Source: JAAYJS01 sp964346185 (GTDB lineage Bacteria > Bacillota > Clostridia > Eubacteriales > Eubacteriaceae). Taken from it: 64,000 nt of DNA. The notes beneath the pieces are model-generated. The model ran no database searches. It was given only the letters and a program-made list of their open reading frames with translations, and was not told the DNA's origin. The stretch spans positions 73,648 to 137,647 of the forward strand of contig CAYFTR010000001.1 of NCBI GenBank assembly GCA_964346185.1. Direction: 5' to 3'. This document shows positions 37,464 through 47,382 of the stretch, one piece after another (the first letter of the stretch is position 1; each line of letters starts with the position of its first letter). Position numbers and translations under genes: made by a program.

Positions 37464-38240
37464 TCAATAAATTTTTAACTCTTCAAAATTTTTAATTAAA
37501 TTCCTCGTGAAATTTTCTTTAGGATCGGAGAATATTTCTTCTGTTTGTCCGCATTCGATCATTCTCCCCTTTTCCATGATGATTATTTCATCGCAAAAGT
37601 ACCTGGCCAATTCCAAGTCGTGGGTTACAAACAGATAGGTTAAATGCTCTTTTTCTTTTAATTCTTCAAGCAGTTTAATAATTTGTTCCTGAGTTGTTAC
37701 GTCCAGCATTGATGTCGGCTCGTCCAATATTATAAGTGAGGGCATCATTAATAATGCTCTGCATATCATTATTCTTTGGGCTTCTCCGCCGCTGATTGCT
37801 TTCGGATATCTTCTCAATAAATCTTTAGATAATTTGGTTAATGCCAATTTTTCTTCGATTTTATTTGCAGCTTCTTTTTTTGTATAATGTCTATGAATTT
37901 TTATCGGCTCTAAAAGATTTTGTAAAACCGTCATATTGGGGTTGAGAGAATTTTCCGGATGTTGAAAAACAATTTGAATTTCTTTTGAAAGTTCTTTTCT
38001 TAATTTCCTCTCGCTATACAGGTCAGGCTTGTCTTTATAATAAATATTACCTGTCGTCGGTTTTAAGAGTCCTGCCAATATTTTAGCAATAGTTGATTTG
38101 CCGGAACCGCTGTTGCCGATAATGCCCAGTATTTTATTTTCTTTTATTGAAAAGTTGATATTATCGAGTGCAATTGTTTTTTCTTTAGAAAAAAACCTGC
38201 TGTGATATATTTTTGATACATTATTAAATGTTGCCAACAT
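37464..38240 (-). CDS. Nik/Opp-type ABC importer ATPase (NikE/OppF-like)
   Basis: A 258-residue ABC ATPase, last gene of the importer operon. It has GNSGSGKSTIAK (Walker A), FQHPENSLNPNMTV (the Q-loop typical of OppF/NikE), ISGGEAQRIMICRAL (signature) and LIILDEPTSMLD (Walker B). The ATG at 38240 overlaps the partner by 17 bases, with AAAGG 8 bases upstream. Both ATPases look intact although the permeases do not. Confidence 0.9.
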   Translation of the reverse strand: MLATFNNVSKIYHSRFFSKEKTIALDNINFSIKENKILGIIGNSGSGKSTIAKILAGLLKPTTGNIYYKDKPDLYSERKLRKELSKEIQIVFQHPENSLNPNMTVLQNLLEPIKIHRHYTKKEAANKIEEKLALTKLSKDLLRRYPKAISGGEAQRIMICRALLMMPSLIILDEPTSMLDVTTQEQIIKLLEELKEKEHLTYLFVTHDLELARYFCDEIIIMEKGRMIECGQTEEIFSDPKENFTRNLIKNFEELKIY

Positions 38241-39033
38241 ATTTATCACCTTTTATCATATTGGAGGGCATACTGTTTATCAACGTTTTTGTGTAATCCT
38301 TTTGCGGATTGTAAAAAATATCTTTCGGTTCTCCGATTTCTACAATATTACCGTCTTTCATTACTACGATTATCTCTGCTATATGATAGGCAAGTTGTAA
38401 ATCATGCGTAACAATAATCATACTTTTTGTTGTTTCGTTTTGAATTTTTTTTAATATCTTAAATACTTGGTTTCTTAATATCGCATCTAAACCTTTGGTC
38501 GGTTCATCGGCTATTACCCAATCCGGCTCGGCAATTGTGCCAAACAATGAAAGCACTCTTTGCATCATCCCTCCACTGAGTTCCATAGGGTATGACTCGG
38601 CTATTTTCCGGGGATTTTCGAAGCCGAAATCTTCCAGCGACGCATAGATGATTTCTTTTCTTTTGGTTTGGTCAAATTCTTTACAGTGCTCCTTTAATAT
38701 TTCTTCCAATTGCACTTTTACCTTTAATACTTTATTAAAGGATTCCACAGGATTTTGTGGAATAAACCCGATCTTTTTACCTCTAATTTTTCGGATTTCT
38801 TCATTATTCAATTCAAGTAAGTTTTTATCATTATAAATAACTTCTCCCTGAACGCTTGAATTTTCAGGCAACAATTGCAAAATACTTGTAACCAACAAAG
38901 ATTTTCCGCTGCCGCTTTCTCCGATAATTGTTGTTATTTTATCTTTTTTAAATTCGAAAGAAATATTATCCACTTTTTTCCCTGAGGGAAATTCGACCGT
39001 TAAATTTTTTATATTTATATTTGTATTTTTCAT
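38224..39033 (-). CDS. Nik/Opp-type ABC importer ATPase (NikD/OppD-like)
   Basis: A 269-residue ATPase with GESGSGKSLLVTS (Walker A), GFIPQNPVESFNKVL, LSGGMMQRVLSLFG and WVIADEPTKGLDA. It lacks the long C-terminal extension of many OppD proteins and so resembles NikD. Its ATG shares one base with the permease stop (TAATG). Confidence 0.9.
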   Translation of the reverse strand: MKNTNINIKNLTVEFPSGKKVDNISFEFKKDKITTIIGESGSGKSLLVTSILQLLPENSSVQGEVIYNDKNLLELNNEEIRKIRGKKIGFIPQNPVESFNKVLKVKVQLEEILKEHCKEFDQTKRKEIIYASLEDFGFENPRKIAESYPMELSGGMMQRVLSLFGTIAEPDWVIADEPTKGLDAILRNQVFKILKKIQNETTKSMIIVTHDLQLAYHIAEIIVVMKDGNIVEIGEPKDIFYNPQKDYTKTLINSMPSNMIKGDKYVGNI

Positions 39034-39857
39034 TATAAATCACTAATGATTGACTTTTTACTCCAGCGAGCTCTTAATATTTCCGCACCGTAGTTAATCC
39101 CTAAGGATATGATTAAAATCGCAAGCCCCGGTGCCAATATCATAACGGGATTGGTTCAAAACCCGGTTCTTGCTTCCGCAATCATACCGCCCCAATCGGG
39201 GGTTGGCGGTTGAATACCCAATCCTAAATAGCTCAATCCGGATATTTGTAAAATATTTGATGCTACCCTGCCTGCAAAAATAACCACTAAGTCCGGTAAA
39301 ATATCCGGGATGACATATAAAAACATCACCCTTAAATCGGATGCACCGATAGATTTAGCTCCTTGAATAAAGGTTTTGTTTCTTGTTTTTATGACTTCCC
39401 CTCTGACAACTCTCGAAAAGTTCGCCCAATTTGTAACAACCAAGGCAAATAAGAGGGTATTTATTCCCGGCTCCAACATAGCCGAGATTGCGATAATCAT
39501 ACAGGTTCCGGGGAGGCCTTGAAAAATATTGGTGAAAACAGTAATAATTTGATCCGTTTTTCCTAAGTAATAACCCGAGATCAACCCAAGCAACATACCG
39601 AGTGCCAACGACAAAAAGGTTGCCGCCATCGACAAAAGTATGGAAACTCTTCCACCGTATAAAATTCTTGCAAAGATATCTCTACCTAAAATATCGTTAC
39701 CCAACAGGTGCTCGCTTGAGGGTTTTTGAAAGGCTTCCGTCATTTTAATTGCTAAAGGATCGTGTTTTGTGATCAGCGGTGCCAATACAATCATCAAAAT
39801 AAATAAAGACATTAAGCTCACAAAAAACAATGCAATTATCTTTGATTTTTTATTCAT
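39033..39857 (-). pseudogene. Nik/Opp-type ABC permease (NikC/DppC-like) with in-frame TGA
   Basis: A 274-codon frame, normal for the family, beginning MNKKSKIIALFFVSLMSLF and holding the permease EAA-loop VIKTRNKTFIQGAKSIGASD. Codon 234 is TGA (39156-39158), after MIAEARTGF; the frame goes on TNPVMILAPGLAILIISLGI and YGAEILRARW to the TAA that overlaps the ATPase start. The last 41 residues, with the final membrane helix, would be lost. Confidence 0.85.
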
Positions 39858-40793
39858 GATGACCCCCTAATTTAACCGACGGATTAACAAAATAATAAAT
39901 AATATCCACAGCTAAATTCATTAGAACATAAGTGAGTCCCGTGATTAAAACATAGCCTTGCAGTGCAGGAAAATCTTTCGTTCCTATCGAATCCATTGCA
40001 AATTTACCGATGCCGTTAATAGCGAACACCGTTTCAACAATGACGGATCCGCCCAGCAAAGAGCCGAAGTTGTTTCCGATAGTTGCAATAATCGGTATTA
40101 AAGAATTCCTGAAGGCATGTTTGATTATGACTAAAAAGTTTTTAATTCCTTTGGATTTTGCTACAGAAATATATTGTTTGTCGAGCTCGTTTAAAAGCGT
40201 CGCTCTGGTAAGCCTGGAAATATGCCCCGACGTTCCTAACGAAAGTGTTGCGGCAGGCATAATATAGTGCTTAAAGGTGCCCATTCCGTTTGTAGGAAGC
40301 CAACCTAAAATTTCGGAGAATATACTGATTAAAATAATTGCGATCCAAAAGCCCGGCAACGAAACGAATAAAATATTGAAAAACTGTTGTAACTCATCTA
40401 TAAATTTATTTTTATAGATGACCGAAACAATTCCTGTAAAGATACCTGTTATTGTAGAAATACAAATGGAAACGAGTGCGAGTTTTACCGTGTTTAGAAA
40501 TTTTCTTTGTAATTCTTCGATCACCGGTGCTTTCGTTCCGAAAGACTTTCCGAAATCACCTTGCAACACATTTTTTAACCAATTCAGGTACTGATTGGCA
40601 TAGGGTTTGTCGAGCCCCATTTTTTCTCTTTGAATTTCTATCTGTTCAGCGGAGGGGGAATAGTTCCCCCCCCCGCACTTAAAGCTATTTCAGCCGGATC
40701 GCCCGGCATGATGACTCCGACTAAAAAAGCAATTAATGTAATTCATAACAAAACGGGAATTAAGCTTAATAATCTTTCGAAGATATATCGCAC
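39850..40793 (-). pseudogene. Nik/Opp-type ABC permease (NikB/DppB-like) with in-frame TGA and a G9-tract frameshift
   Basis: The GTG start shares a base with the binding-protein stop. VRYIFERLLSLIPVLL is followed by TGA at codon 17 (40743-40745), then ITLIAFLVGVIMPGDPAEIA. A run of nine G (40666-40674) then puts the rest out of frame: downstream, NYSPSAEQIEIQREKMGLDK and the intact permease body continue to 39850. Ten or seven G would restore the frame, ten giving 315 codons, the usual length. The body from an ATG at 40620 is an open 256-residue frame, but it lacks the first helix. Confidence 0.87.
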
Positions 40794-42358
40794 TATTTAC
40801 TCCATTCGGTATTAAAAATAGTTACTCCTGTCCACATTGCATCGTATCCTTTTATGTCTTTTGAGCTTGCAACTGTCGTATCCACTCCGAAAAGCGGAAC
40901 AATCGGTAATTTTTCCGATGACATGTATTGCAGTTCTTCGATGAGTTTCGTACGTTCTTTCATATCAAACGTTTGTTTTAATTCCGCTAATTTTTTCTCG
41001 ACTTCTTCATCATAGAAGTTTGAATTGTATAGAACATTGTCTCTTCCGTCGGCTGCTAAAAAGCTGTACAGCATGGTGGTCGGGTCCGAATTGTCGGCTC
41101 CTCTAAAGCCGTAGCTTATTTCAAAATCTCCGGACTTTCTTCGTTCCTGATATGCGTTTGATTCCAATACCTGAATATTGATATCCAACCCGATTTCTTT
41201 TAAGTATGAAGCTATTAATTGGCAGTCGGTTTGATATTGGGATCTGCAAATCATCGTCAGGCTCAGTCTGTTATCTCCCAAAACTTCTTTTGCCAGTTTT
41301 TTTGCTTTTTCGACATCTTTTTCAACCGGCGTTTCTACATAAAAATAATTTAAAGGTGTCACAACATTGGATGATTTTTTTCCGTAGCCGCCATAAATAT
41401 CGTTTAACAATACATCTCTGTCAACCGCTAGGCTGATTGCCTGTCTTAACCTGACGTCGTCCAAAGGTTTAACCTTTTGGTTGAGTCCGATAAAATGAAT
41501 ATTAGCGGATATTGTTGAAGAAATGTTGTAGTCTCCCGTTTCTTCCAGCTCTTTTGCAGCTAAAGGTTGAATGGCACCGTTGTCGTAAAGCCCTTGCACT
41601 TCTCCTGAACGCAAAGCGGCTATTCTTGTATCGTGTTCAGGAATCATTTTAACTCTGAACTTACCAACTTTTGCTTTTTCACCCCAATACTCTTCATTTC
41701 GAACAAAATCGGTATATTCATCTTTTTTGTGTTCGGCAATTACAAATTGTCCCGTTCCGATTACCGGTTTTGTAAACATTCCCGTTTCGGGATCAAAGCA
41801 ATTCGGGCTAATCATAGGGCTGCCCCAATTCAGCATGGTGTAAGGCAACATCGGAACGGGATCTTCAAAGGTTATTTCTACTTCGTAATCTCCCGTTTTT
41901 TTAAATTCCTTATATCCGGGATACGATTTGTTGATGTCCAAAGTAAAGAACGTTGAAGAAATGGGCGATACCTTTTCCATTCTTTCATAATTTTGGATAC
42001 AAACATCGGCATTAAAATCTGTTCCGTCCGAAAACTTTACACCTTCGCGAAGTTTAAATTTCCAAGTCTTACCGTTGTCTTCGGTGTTCCATTCGGTTGC
42101 GAGTACGGGAACCAGTTCTCCGTCATTACTTTGTCCGATTAACGGTTCCCAAACATATAAATTTAAATTTGTCCAATAGGCATCTTCATTGCCTCTGCCG
42201 ACGTCTCTGTGACTTGCAATTGTCAGCAGCCTGTCTTCCGCACTTTCCTTTTGTGTTGCCGTTTCTGACGGTTGATCGGTTTTGTTGCAAGCGGCTAAAG
42301 AAAAAACCAACACTCCGACCAGTAACAGCAGCAAACATTTTTGGATTTTTGTTTTCAT
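40793..42358 (-). CDS. Nik/Opp-type solute-binding lipoprotein
   Basis: A 521-residue family 5 extracellular binding protein. The signal peptide ends in the lipobox FSLAAC, so it is anchored outside the membrane. Conserved parts: WEPLIG, LATEWNTEDNGKTWKFKLRE, VKFSDGTDFNADV, GTGQFVIAEH and DVRLRQAISLAVDRDVLL. AGGAGG lies 4 bases before the ATG at 42358. The upstream cobalamin riboswitch suggests it binds cobalt, nickel or a corrinoid precursor rather than peptides. That is inference from context. Confidence 0.88.
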   Translation of the reverse strand: MKTKIQKCLLLLLVGVLVFSLAACNKTDQPSETATQKESAEDRLLTIASHRDVGRGNEDAYWTNLNLYVWEPLIGQSNDGELVPVLATEWNTEDNGKTWKFKLREGVKFSDGTDFNADVCIQNYERMEKVSPISSTFFTLDINKSYPGYKEFKKTGDYEVEITFEDPVPMLPYTMLNWGSPMISPNCFDPETGMFTKPVIGTGQFVIAEHKKDEYTDFVRNEEYWGEKAKVGKFRVKMIPEHDTRIAALRSGEVQGLYDNGAIQPLAAKELEETGDYNISSTISANIHFIGLNQKVKPLDDVRLRQAISLAVDRDVLLNDIYGGYGKKSSNVVTPLNYFYVETPVEKDVEKAKKLAKEVLGDNRLSLTMICRSQYQTDCQLIASYLKEIGLDINIQVLESNAYQERRKSGDFEISYGFRGADNSDPTTMLYSFLAADGRDNVLYNSNFYDEEVEKKLAELKQTFDMKERTKLIEELQYMSSEKLPIVPLFGVDTTVASSKDIKGYDAMWTGVTIFNTEWSK

Positions 42359-42384
42359 AGATCCTCCTAAAATTTTCTCTACAA

Positions 42385-42417
42385 AAATAAAAAAAACACT
42401 TCTCAAAAGAAAAGTGC
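42385..42417 (-). terminator. Riboswitch-linked intrinsic terminator in the importer leader
   Basis: Minus strand CACTTTTC-TTTT-GAGAAGTG followed by TTTTTTTTATTTT, 27 bases before the binding-protein start. Its place between aptamer and gene fits transcription attenuation. Confidence 0.85.
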
Positions 42418-42454
42418 TGTAAAATGCATAGAACATCACCATTCTCGTAGAGAT

Positions 42455-42590
42455 ATTCTACCTAAAATTCGGGTAATCTGACTTATGCATACGCAATTAC
42501 AGTAGCGGAACTGTACGGGATTTACACCCGTTTCCCCCGGTTATTCTTGTTATGCAATTGGTGTGAATGGCGTCCGTTAAGCATTCTGTT
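42455..42590 (-). promoter_or_regulatory. Cobalamin riboswitch
   Basis: The minus strand contains the cobalamin aptamer core GGGAAACGGGTGTAAATCCC, then CCGCTACTGTAATTG, and farther on the B12 box AAGTCAGATTACC (42473-42485). These elements come in the right order and spacing. Cobalamin binding would normally stop expression, here of a Nik/Opp-type importer through the terminator at 42385. Ends are approximate. The rest of the gap to 42826 holds nothing I can name. Confidence 0.9.
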
Positions 42591-42826
42591 TTTTTATATT
42601 CACGTTAATTTATATTTTATTGCTGTTGTAAGCCGTTCAGTCAAAGACGCTCGTCTGTTTTATATTATAATTTTAATATATCTTCAAATTTAACTTCCAA
42701 TTAGCCCCATTATAAGGCATTTCTCATCAATTTATGCTACAATACATACATTCATCAGATTTTTTTCAGGATTTCGTTGTGTATTGATATCACCGAATCC
42801 GATTTATAATAAGGAGTTGTGATTTT

Positions 42827-44728
42827 ATGGAAAAATCAAAAGCAATTTATTTGTTTCACGAAGGAAACTACAAAAAGAGCTACGAATTTTTCGGATCTCA
42901 TTTAACTAAAAAAGGCTGTACCTTTCGCGTGTGGGCACCCCGTGCCGATTACATTGCCGTTGTCGGTTCGTTTAACAATTGGGACGAAGCCGTTCACCCG
43001 ATGACCTGCCTGCCCGATTCCGGCGGTATTTGGGAATGCCACATACCCGGGGTTAAAAAAGGGGACCTCTACAAATACTACATATCCAACCCCAACGGCA
43101 GGAAATCCTACAAAGCGGATCCCTACGCATTAAAAGGAGAAGAACCGCCGCAAACCGCATCCATGGTGTGGACCATCGGCGACTACCAATGGCAAGACGA
43201 CGACTGGTGCTTAAAAAGGGGCAAAAAAAATGTTATGAAAGAGCCCATGAACATTTACGAAATGCACTTGGGCTCCTGGAAAACCCACGAAGACGGCACC
43301 CCCTACACCTACGAAGAACTTGCCGAGGAACTGCCCGGTTATTTAAAAGATATGGGCTATACCCATGTTGAATTTATGCCCGTCATGGAGCATCCCTACG
43401 GCGGATCCTGGGGCTATCAACTGACCGGATACTTTGCAACCACCTCCCGTTACGGCGACCCGCAGGGTTTTATGCACCTGATCGATACGCTGCACCGAGC
43501 CAACATTTCCGTTATTTTGGATTGGGTGCCCGGCCATATGTGCAAAGATGCCCACGGTCTGGCGGAATTTGACGGCGAAAGACTCTACGAGATTAAAGAC
43601 CACCCCGAATGGGGCACTGCGGAGTTTGATTACGGACGTCCTCAAGTCAAAAACTTTTTAATATCCAACGCCTATTTTTGGTTTGACAAATACCATATCG
43701 ACGGCTTACGTGTCGACGGTGTTGCCTCCATGCTTTATTTAAATTACGGAATCTCCGGCGGACAATTAAAAAACAAAGAAGGCGGCGACACCGATTTAGA
43801 AGCGATTGCCTTTTTCAAAGCATTGAATACCGCTATTTTTAAAGACTACCCCTATGCCGTTATGGCGGCGGAAGAATCCACCTCCTTTCCTTTGGTGACC
43901 ATGCCGGTTCATAAAGACGGCTTGGGTTTTAATTATAAGTGGGACTTGGGTTGGATGCACGACACCTTGTCCTACATGCAAACCGACCCCTTTGTACGTA
44001 GCCAGTTCCACGACAAACTGACCTTTTCCATGGCTTATGCCTTTAGTGAAAACTTTATTTTACCCCTGTCCCACGACGAGGTGGTACACGGCAAGGCTTC
44101 CATCCTCGATAAAATGTTCGGACACTATGAAATGAAATTCGACCAATTTCGTTTATTGTATGCCTACATGTTTTTTCATCCGGGTAAAAAGCTTAATTTT
44201 ATGGGCAACGAATTTGCACCCTTTATCGAATGGCGTTATGACGAGTCCCTGGAGTGGTTTATGCTGGATTACGAACCCCATCGTCTCACCAAAGACTATA
44301 TTCAGGCACTTAACAAATTGTACTTAAAAGAACCCGCCCTTTGGCAGGAAGACCACAGTTGGACCGGTTTTGAATGGATTGACCCCGATGACAGAGAAAC
44401 CTCGGTGCTGTCTTTCAGGCGAATGGGCGACAATCCCGACGACGATCTTGTTATTGTCATTAACTTTTGCCCCGTCGAAAGGCAAAACTTCAGAATCGGT
44501 GTACCGACAAATAGAACCTATCGAACGGTCTTTAACAGCGACGACAAAGCTTTCGGCGGTCAGGGGTATACCGTTAAAAAAACCGCCAAACCCCAACAAA
44601 CCCCTTGGAAAAACCAGCCCTACAGTATTACTTTAAACATACCGCCGAGCAGCACTCTGATGATGAAAGGTATTGTTCCGCGCGTTAAGAAAAAAACGCA
44701 TAAGCCGAAAAGTAAAACAAAAAAATAA
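42827..44728 (+). CDS. glgB: 1,4-alpha-glucan branching enzyme
   Basis: GH13 enzyme that makes the alpha-1,6 branches of glycogen. An N-terminal CBM48 domain (FRVWAPRADYIAVVGSFNNW) precedes the catalytic barrel with GSWGYQLTGYFATTSRYG, the nucleophile Asp in HIDGLRVDGVASML, the acid/base Glu in MAAEESTSFP and LSHDEVVHGK. 633 residues, standard without the extra N1 domain. AAGGAG is 11 bases before the ATG. First gene of the glycogen operon. The tail is lysine-rich (KKKTHKPKSKTKK). Confidence 0.97.
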   Translation: MEKSKAIYLFHEGNYKKSYEFFGSHLTKKGCTFRVWAPRADYIAVVGSFNNWDEAVHPMTCLPDSGGIWECHIPGVKKGDLYKYYISNPNGRKSYKADPYALKGEEPPQTASMVWTIGDYQWQDDDWCLKRGKKNVMKEPMNIYEMHLGSWKTHEDGTPYTYEELAEELPGYLKDMGYTHVEFMPVMEHPYGGSWGYQLTGYFATTSRYGDPQGFMHLIDTLHRANISVILDWVPGHMCKDAHGLAEFDGERLYEIKDHPEWGTAEFDYGRPQVKNFLISNAYFWFDKYHIDGLRVDGVASMLYLNYGISGGQLKNKEGGDTDLEAIAFFKALNTAIFKDYPYAVMAAEESTSFPLVTMPVHKDGLGFNYKWDLGWMHDTLSYMQTDPFVRSQFHDKLTFSMAYAFSENFILPLSHDEVVHGKASILDKMFGHYEMKFDQFRLLYAYMFFHPGKKLNFMGNEFAPFIEWRYDESLEWFMLDYEPHRLTKDYIQALNKLYLKEPALWQEDHSWTGFEWIDPDDRETSVLSFRRMGDNPDDDLVIVINFCPVERQNFRIGVPTNRTYRTVFNSDDKAFGGQGYTVKKTAKPQQTPWKNQPYSITLNIPPSSTLMMKGIVPRVKKKTHKPKSKTKK

Positions 44729-44767
44729 TTCAACGAGCCTTAAAGGATTAATTAAAAAATATTAACT

Positions 44768-47239
44768 ATGAAAAAAAATAAACAGACAGTTAAGCAATTA
44801 ACAAAAAAAGAATTGCAACAAAAGAAAGATAACTTTAAAGCCACTTTTAAAAAGAAAGTTGAGGAAGTCTCCGGAAAAAAATTCGAGGTTTCCCTACCTT
44901 TGCATAATTACCGAGCCTTGGCGGAAATTATTATGGAGCACGTCAACTCGGGCTTGGCGGAAAGCAATTTACGATACACCAAACACGAAGACAGAGAAAT
45001 TCATTTTTTCAGTATCGAGTTTTTAATCGGACAGATGATGCGTAACTACATTATCAACCTGGGTTGGGACAACTTCGTTTACGATGCTTTAAGCGAGTTG
45101 GGCATCGACTTTGACGACTTACAAGCACTGGAGCACGACCCCGCCCTGGGTAACGGCGGTCTCGGTCGCCTGATGGCCTGTTTTCTCGACTCCGGTGCCT
45201 CCATGGGGCTGCCCGTTTTCGGAAACGGTATCCGTTACAAATACGGGCTTTTCGAACAGAAAATTTTAAATAACGAGCAGGTGGAAGTCGCAGACAACTG
45301 GCTGAAAAACGGATACCCTTTCGAACACGCCAAACCCGAAGAGGCGGTCATCGTTAAATATGGCGGATATGTACAACAGGAAACCGTCGGTAATAAACAA
45401 GTGTTTATTCAAAAAGACTATTCCCCCGTTTTAGCCGTCCCCTACGAGATACCCGTCCAAGGCTATCATAACGACACCACCAACTACTTGCGTTTGTGGA
45501 ATGCGGAAACTGTCGACGATTTCGATTTAGTTACCTTTAACAACGGTAATCACCTCCAGGCAATTGAACGCCAATCGGAAGCCGCGGCCATCTCTCATAT
45601 TTTGTACCCCAGCGACAGCGGCTTCGACGGAAAATTATTACGATTGAAACAGGAATACTTTTTTGTATCCGCAGGACTAAAGCATTTGGTCAGCCGTTTT
45701 AAACGGCACCATAACGGCAGTATCGAGCAATTCGAAGAGAAAACCTGTATCCATATTAACGATACCCATCCGGCACTTTGCGTTCCCGAATTAATGCGTA
45801 TACTGATTGATGAAGAAGGCTTGGGCTGGGACGATGCCTGGGCGGTCACAACAAAAACTTTAACTTTTACCAACCATACCGTTTTGCCCGAAGCTCTGGA
45901 AAAATGGCCCGTGGATATGATGCAAAATTTATTACCCCGTATTTATATGATTATCCACGAAATTGACAAACGCTTTGTTGAAGAAATGAACCGACACTAC
46001 CCCCACCATGAGGCACGCAACTACGCCATGTCCGTTATTCAGGGTGGGCAGGTACACATGGCAAATCTGGCCATTATCGGTAGCAGCTCCGTTAACGGCG
46101 TTGCCGCACTCCATTCAAAAATATTAAGAGAGCACACTTTTAAAAATTATTATGAAGTGTATCCCCACAAGTTTAATTCCGTTACCAACGGTGTTACTCC
46201 GAGACGTTTTATGTTCGGTAACAACCCGAAACTGATCGAGTTAATTAGCGACACCATTGGGGAGGACTTTAAACGTGCAACCAACTTAACCGCCTTAAAA
46301 GCCCTCGAAGCTTACGAAGACGACACCGAATTTCAAAAAAAAGTGGAGGACATTAAGCTACAAAACAAAAAACGCCTGGCGGAACACATTGCGAAAACCC
46401 AAGGCATTCAAATAAACCCCCACTCTATTTTTGATATTCAGGTAAAAAGAATTCACGAATACAAACGCCAACAACTCAATGCTTTACATATCATGCATTG
46501 CTACAATATGCTAAAAGACAATCCGAACATGGCTTGGGTTCCCAGAACCTTTATCATCGCCGGGAAGGCGGCACCTTCCTATGCCTTTGCAAAGGAAGTT
46601 ATTCGCTTAATTAATACTCTTTCAGCAAAAATTAATAACGATCCGGATATGAAGGACAAGTTAAGTGTTGTGTTTATCCCGAACTTTAATGTATCTGTTG
46701 CGGAAATTATTTATCCGGCGGCGGAAGTATCGGAACAAATATCCACAGCCGGAAAAGAGGCATCCGGTACCGGTAACATGAAGTTTATGATGAACGGTGC
46801 CGTAACCATCGGTACGATGGACGGAGCCAATGTCGAAATTTCGCAAAACGTCGGCTTGGATAACATTTTTACTTTCGGCTTGTCCGACATTGCCGTTGCC
46901 AACTATCAACAAAACGACGGTTACCACTCCATCGATTATTTTAACAATGACGAACGAATTCAAAGAGTCTTAAAGCAACTCATCGATGAAAGTTATTTGG
47001 AAACCTACGGCTTCCACTCTATTTATGACTCTTTGCTGATTCATAACGATCAATACTTTGTATTGGCGGACTTCGACGACTATGTAAAAACTCAACAGTG
47101 CCTCAGCAAAGAATATTTAAATCGAAACAAGTGGAACCGTATGTCCATTCATAATATTGCAAACTCCGGTTTCTTTTCTTCGGATCGCTCTATCAGAGAT
47201 TATCAAAAACGCATTTGGAAAACTTACAAAGAATCCTGA
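44768..47239 (+). CDS. glgP: Glycogen/maltodextrin phosphorylase
   Basis: Releases glucose 1-phosphate from glycogen chain ends with pyridoxal phosphate. Conserved blocks: DPALGNGGLGRLMACFLDS, TFTNHTVLPEALEKWP, VNGVAALHSKIL, VKRIHEYKRQQLN and the PLP-lysine region EASGTGNMKFMMNGA. 823 residues, usual for bacteria. A lysine-rich leader precedes the catalytic domain; the ribosome binding site is weak and far, so translation may depend on glgB 39 bases upstream. Its presence in the synthesis operon means storage and use are co-controlled. Confidence 0.97.
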   Translation: MKKNKQTVKQLTKKELQQKKDNFKATFKKKVEEVSGKKFEVSLPLHNYRALAEIIMEHVNSGLAESNLRYTKHEDREIHFFSIEFLIGQMMRNYIINLGWDNFVYDALSELGIDFDDLQALEHDPALGNGGLGRLMACFLDSGASMGLPVFGNGIRYKYGLFEQKILNNEQVEVADNWLKNGYPFEHAKPEEAVIVKYGGYVQQETVGNKQVFIQKDYSPVLAVPYEIPVQGYHNDTTNYLRLWNAETVDDFDLVTFNNGNHLQAIERQSEAAAISHILYPSDSGFDGKLLRLKQEYFFVSAGLKHLVSRFKRHHNGSIEQFEEKTCIHINDTHPALCVPELMRILIDEEGLGWDDAWAVTTKTLTFTNHTVLPEALEKWPVDMMQNLLPRIYMIIHEIDKRFVEEMNRHYPHHEARNYAMSVIQGGQVHMANLAIIGSSSVNGVAALHSKILREHTFKNYYEVYPHKFNSVTNGVTPRRFMFGNNPKLIELISDTIGEDFKRATNLTALKALEAYEDDTEFQKKVEDIKLQNKKRLAEHIAKTQGIQINPHSIFDIQVKRIHEYKRQQLNALHIMHCYNMLKDNPNMAWVPRTFIIAGKAAPSYAFAKEVIRLINTLSAKINNDPDMKDKLSVVFIPNFNVSVAEIIYPAAEVSEQISTAGKEASGTGNMKFMMNGAVTIGTMDGANVEISQNVGLDNIFTFGLSDIAVANYQQNDGYHSIDYFNNDERIQRVLKQLIDESYLETYGFHSIYDSLLIHNDQYFVLADFDDYVKTQQCLSKEYLNRNKWNRMSIHNIANSGFFSSDRSIRDYQKRIWKTYKES

Positions 47240-47328
47240 TCCGTTATTTATAAAATTTCAGTTTTTTTATTAAAATCATCAATTTTTAATCTTACTCTTA
47301 GTATTATCGTATAAAATACATATGTAAA

Positions 47329-47359
47329 GTGTTTTTCCGGGAGTTTCCCGGGAAAACAC
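47329..47359 (+). other. Strong hairpin in the glgP-glgC spacer
   Basis: GTGTTTTTCCGGGA and TCCCGGGAAAACAC form a long stem with a tiny loop, just before the glgC ribosome binding site (AAGGAGG). No T run follows, so it is not a terminator. It could protect processed glgC-glgA mRNA or tune the ratio of the two halves of the operon. Confidence 0.55.
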
Positions 47360-47382
47360 CGATCCACAAGGAGGAAGCAAGT

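Noticed and set aside
39156..40745. TGA recoded as Trp or Gly in this organism
   Set aside because: TGA ends several intact genes here (yvcK, the helicase, the 19718 IIB, the first exporter subunit), and tryptophans in conserved positions use TGG.
42795..42826. TATAAT just before glgB as its -10 box
   Set aside because: It touches the AAGGAG ribosome binding site, so transcripts would start inside or after it. The real promoter must lie farther upstream.
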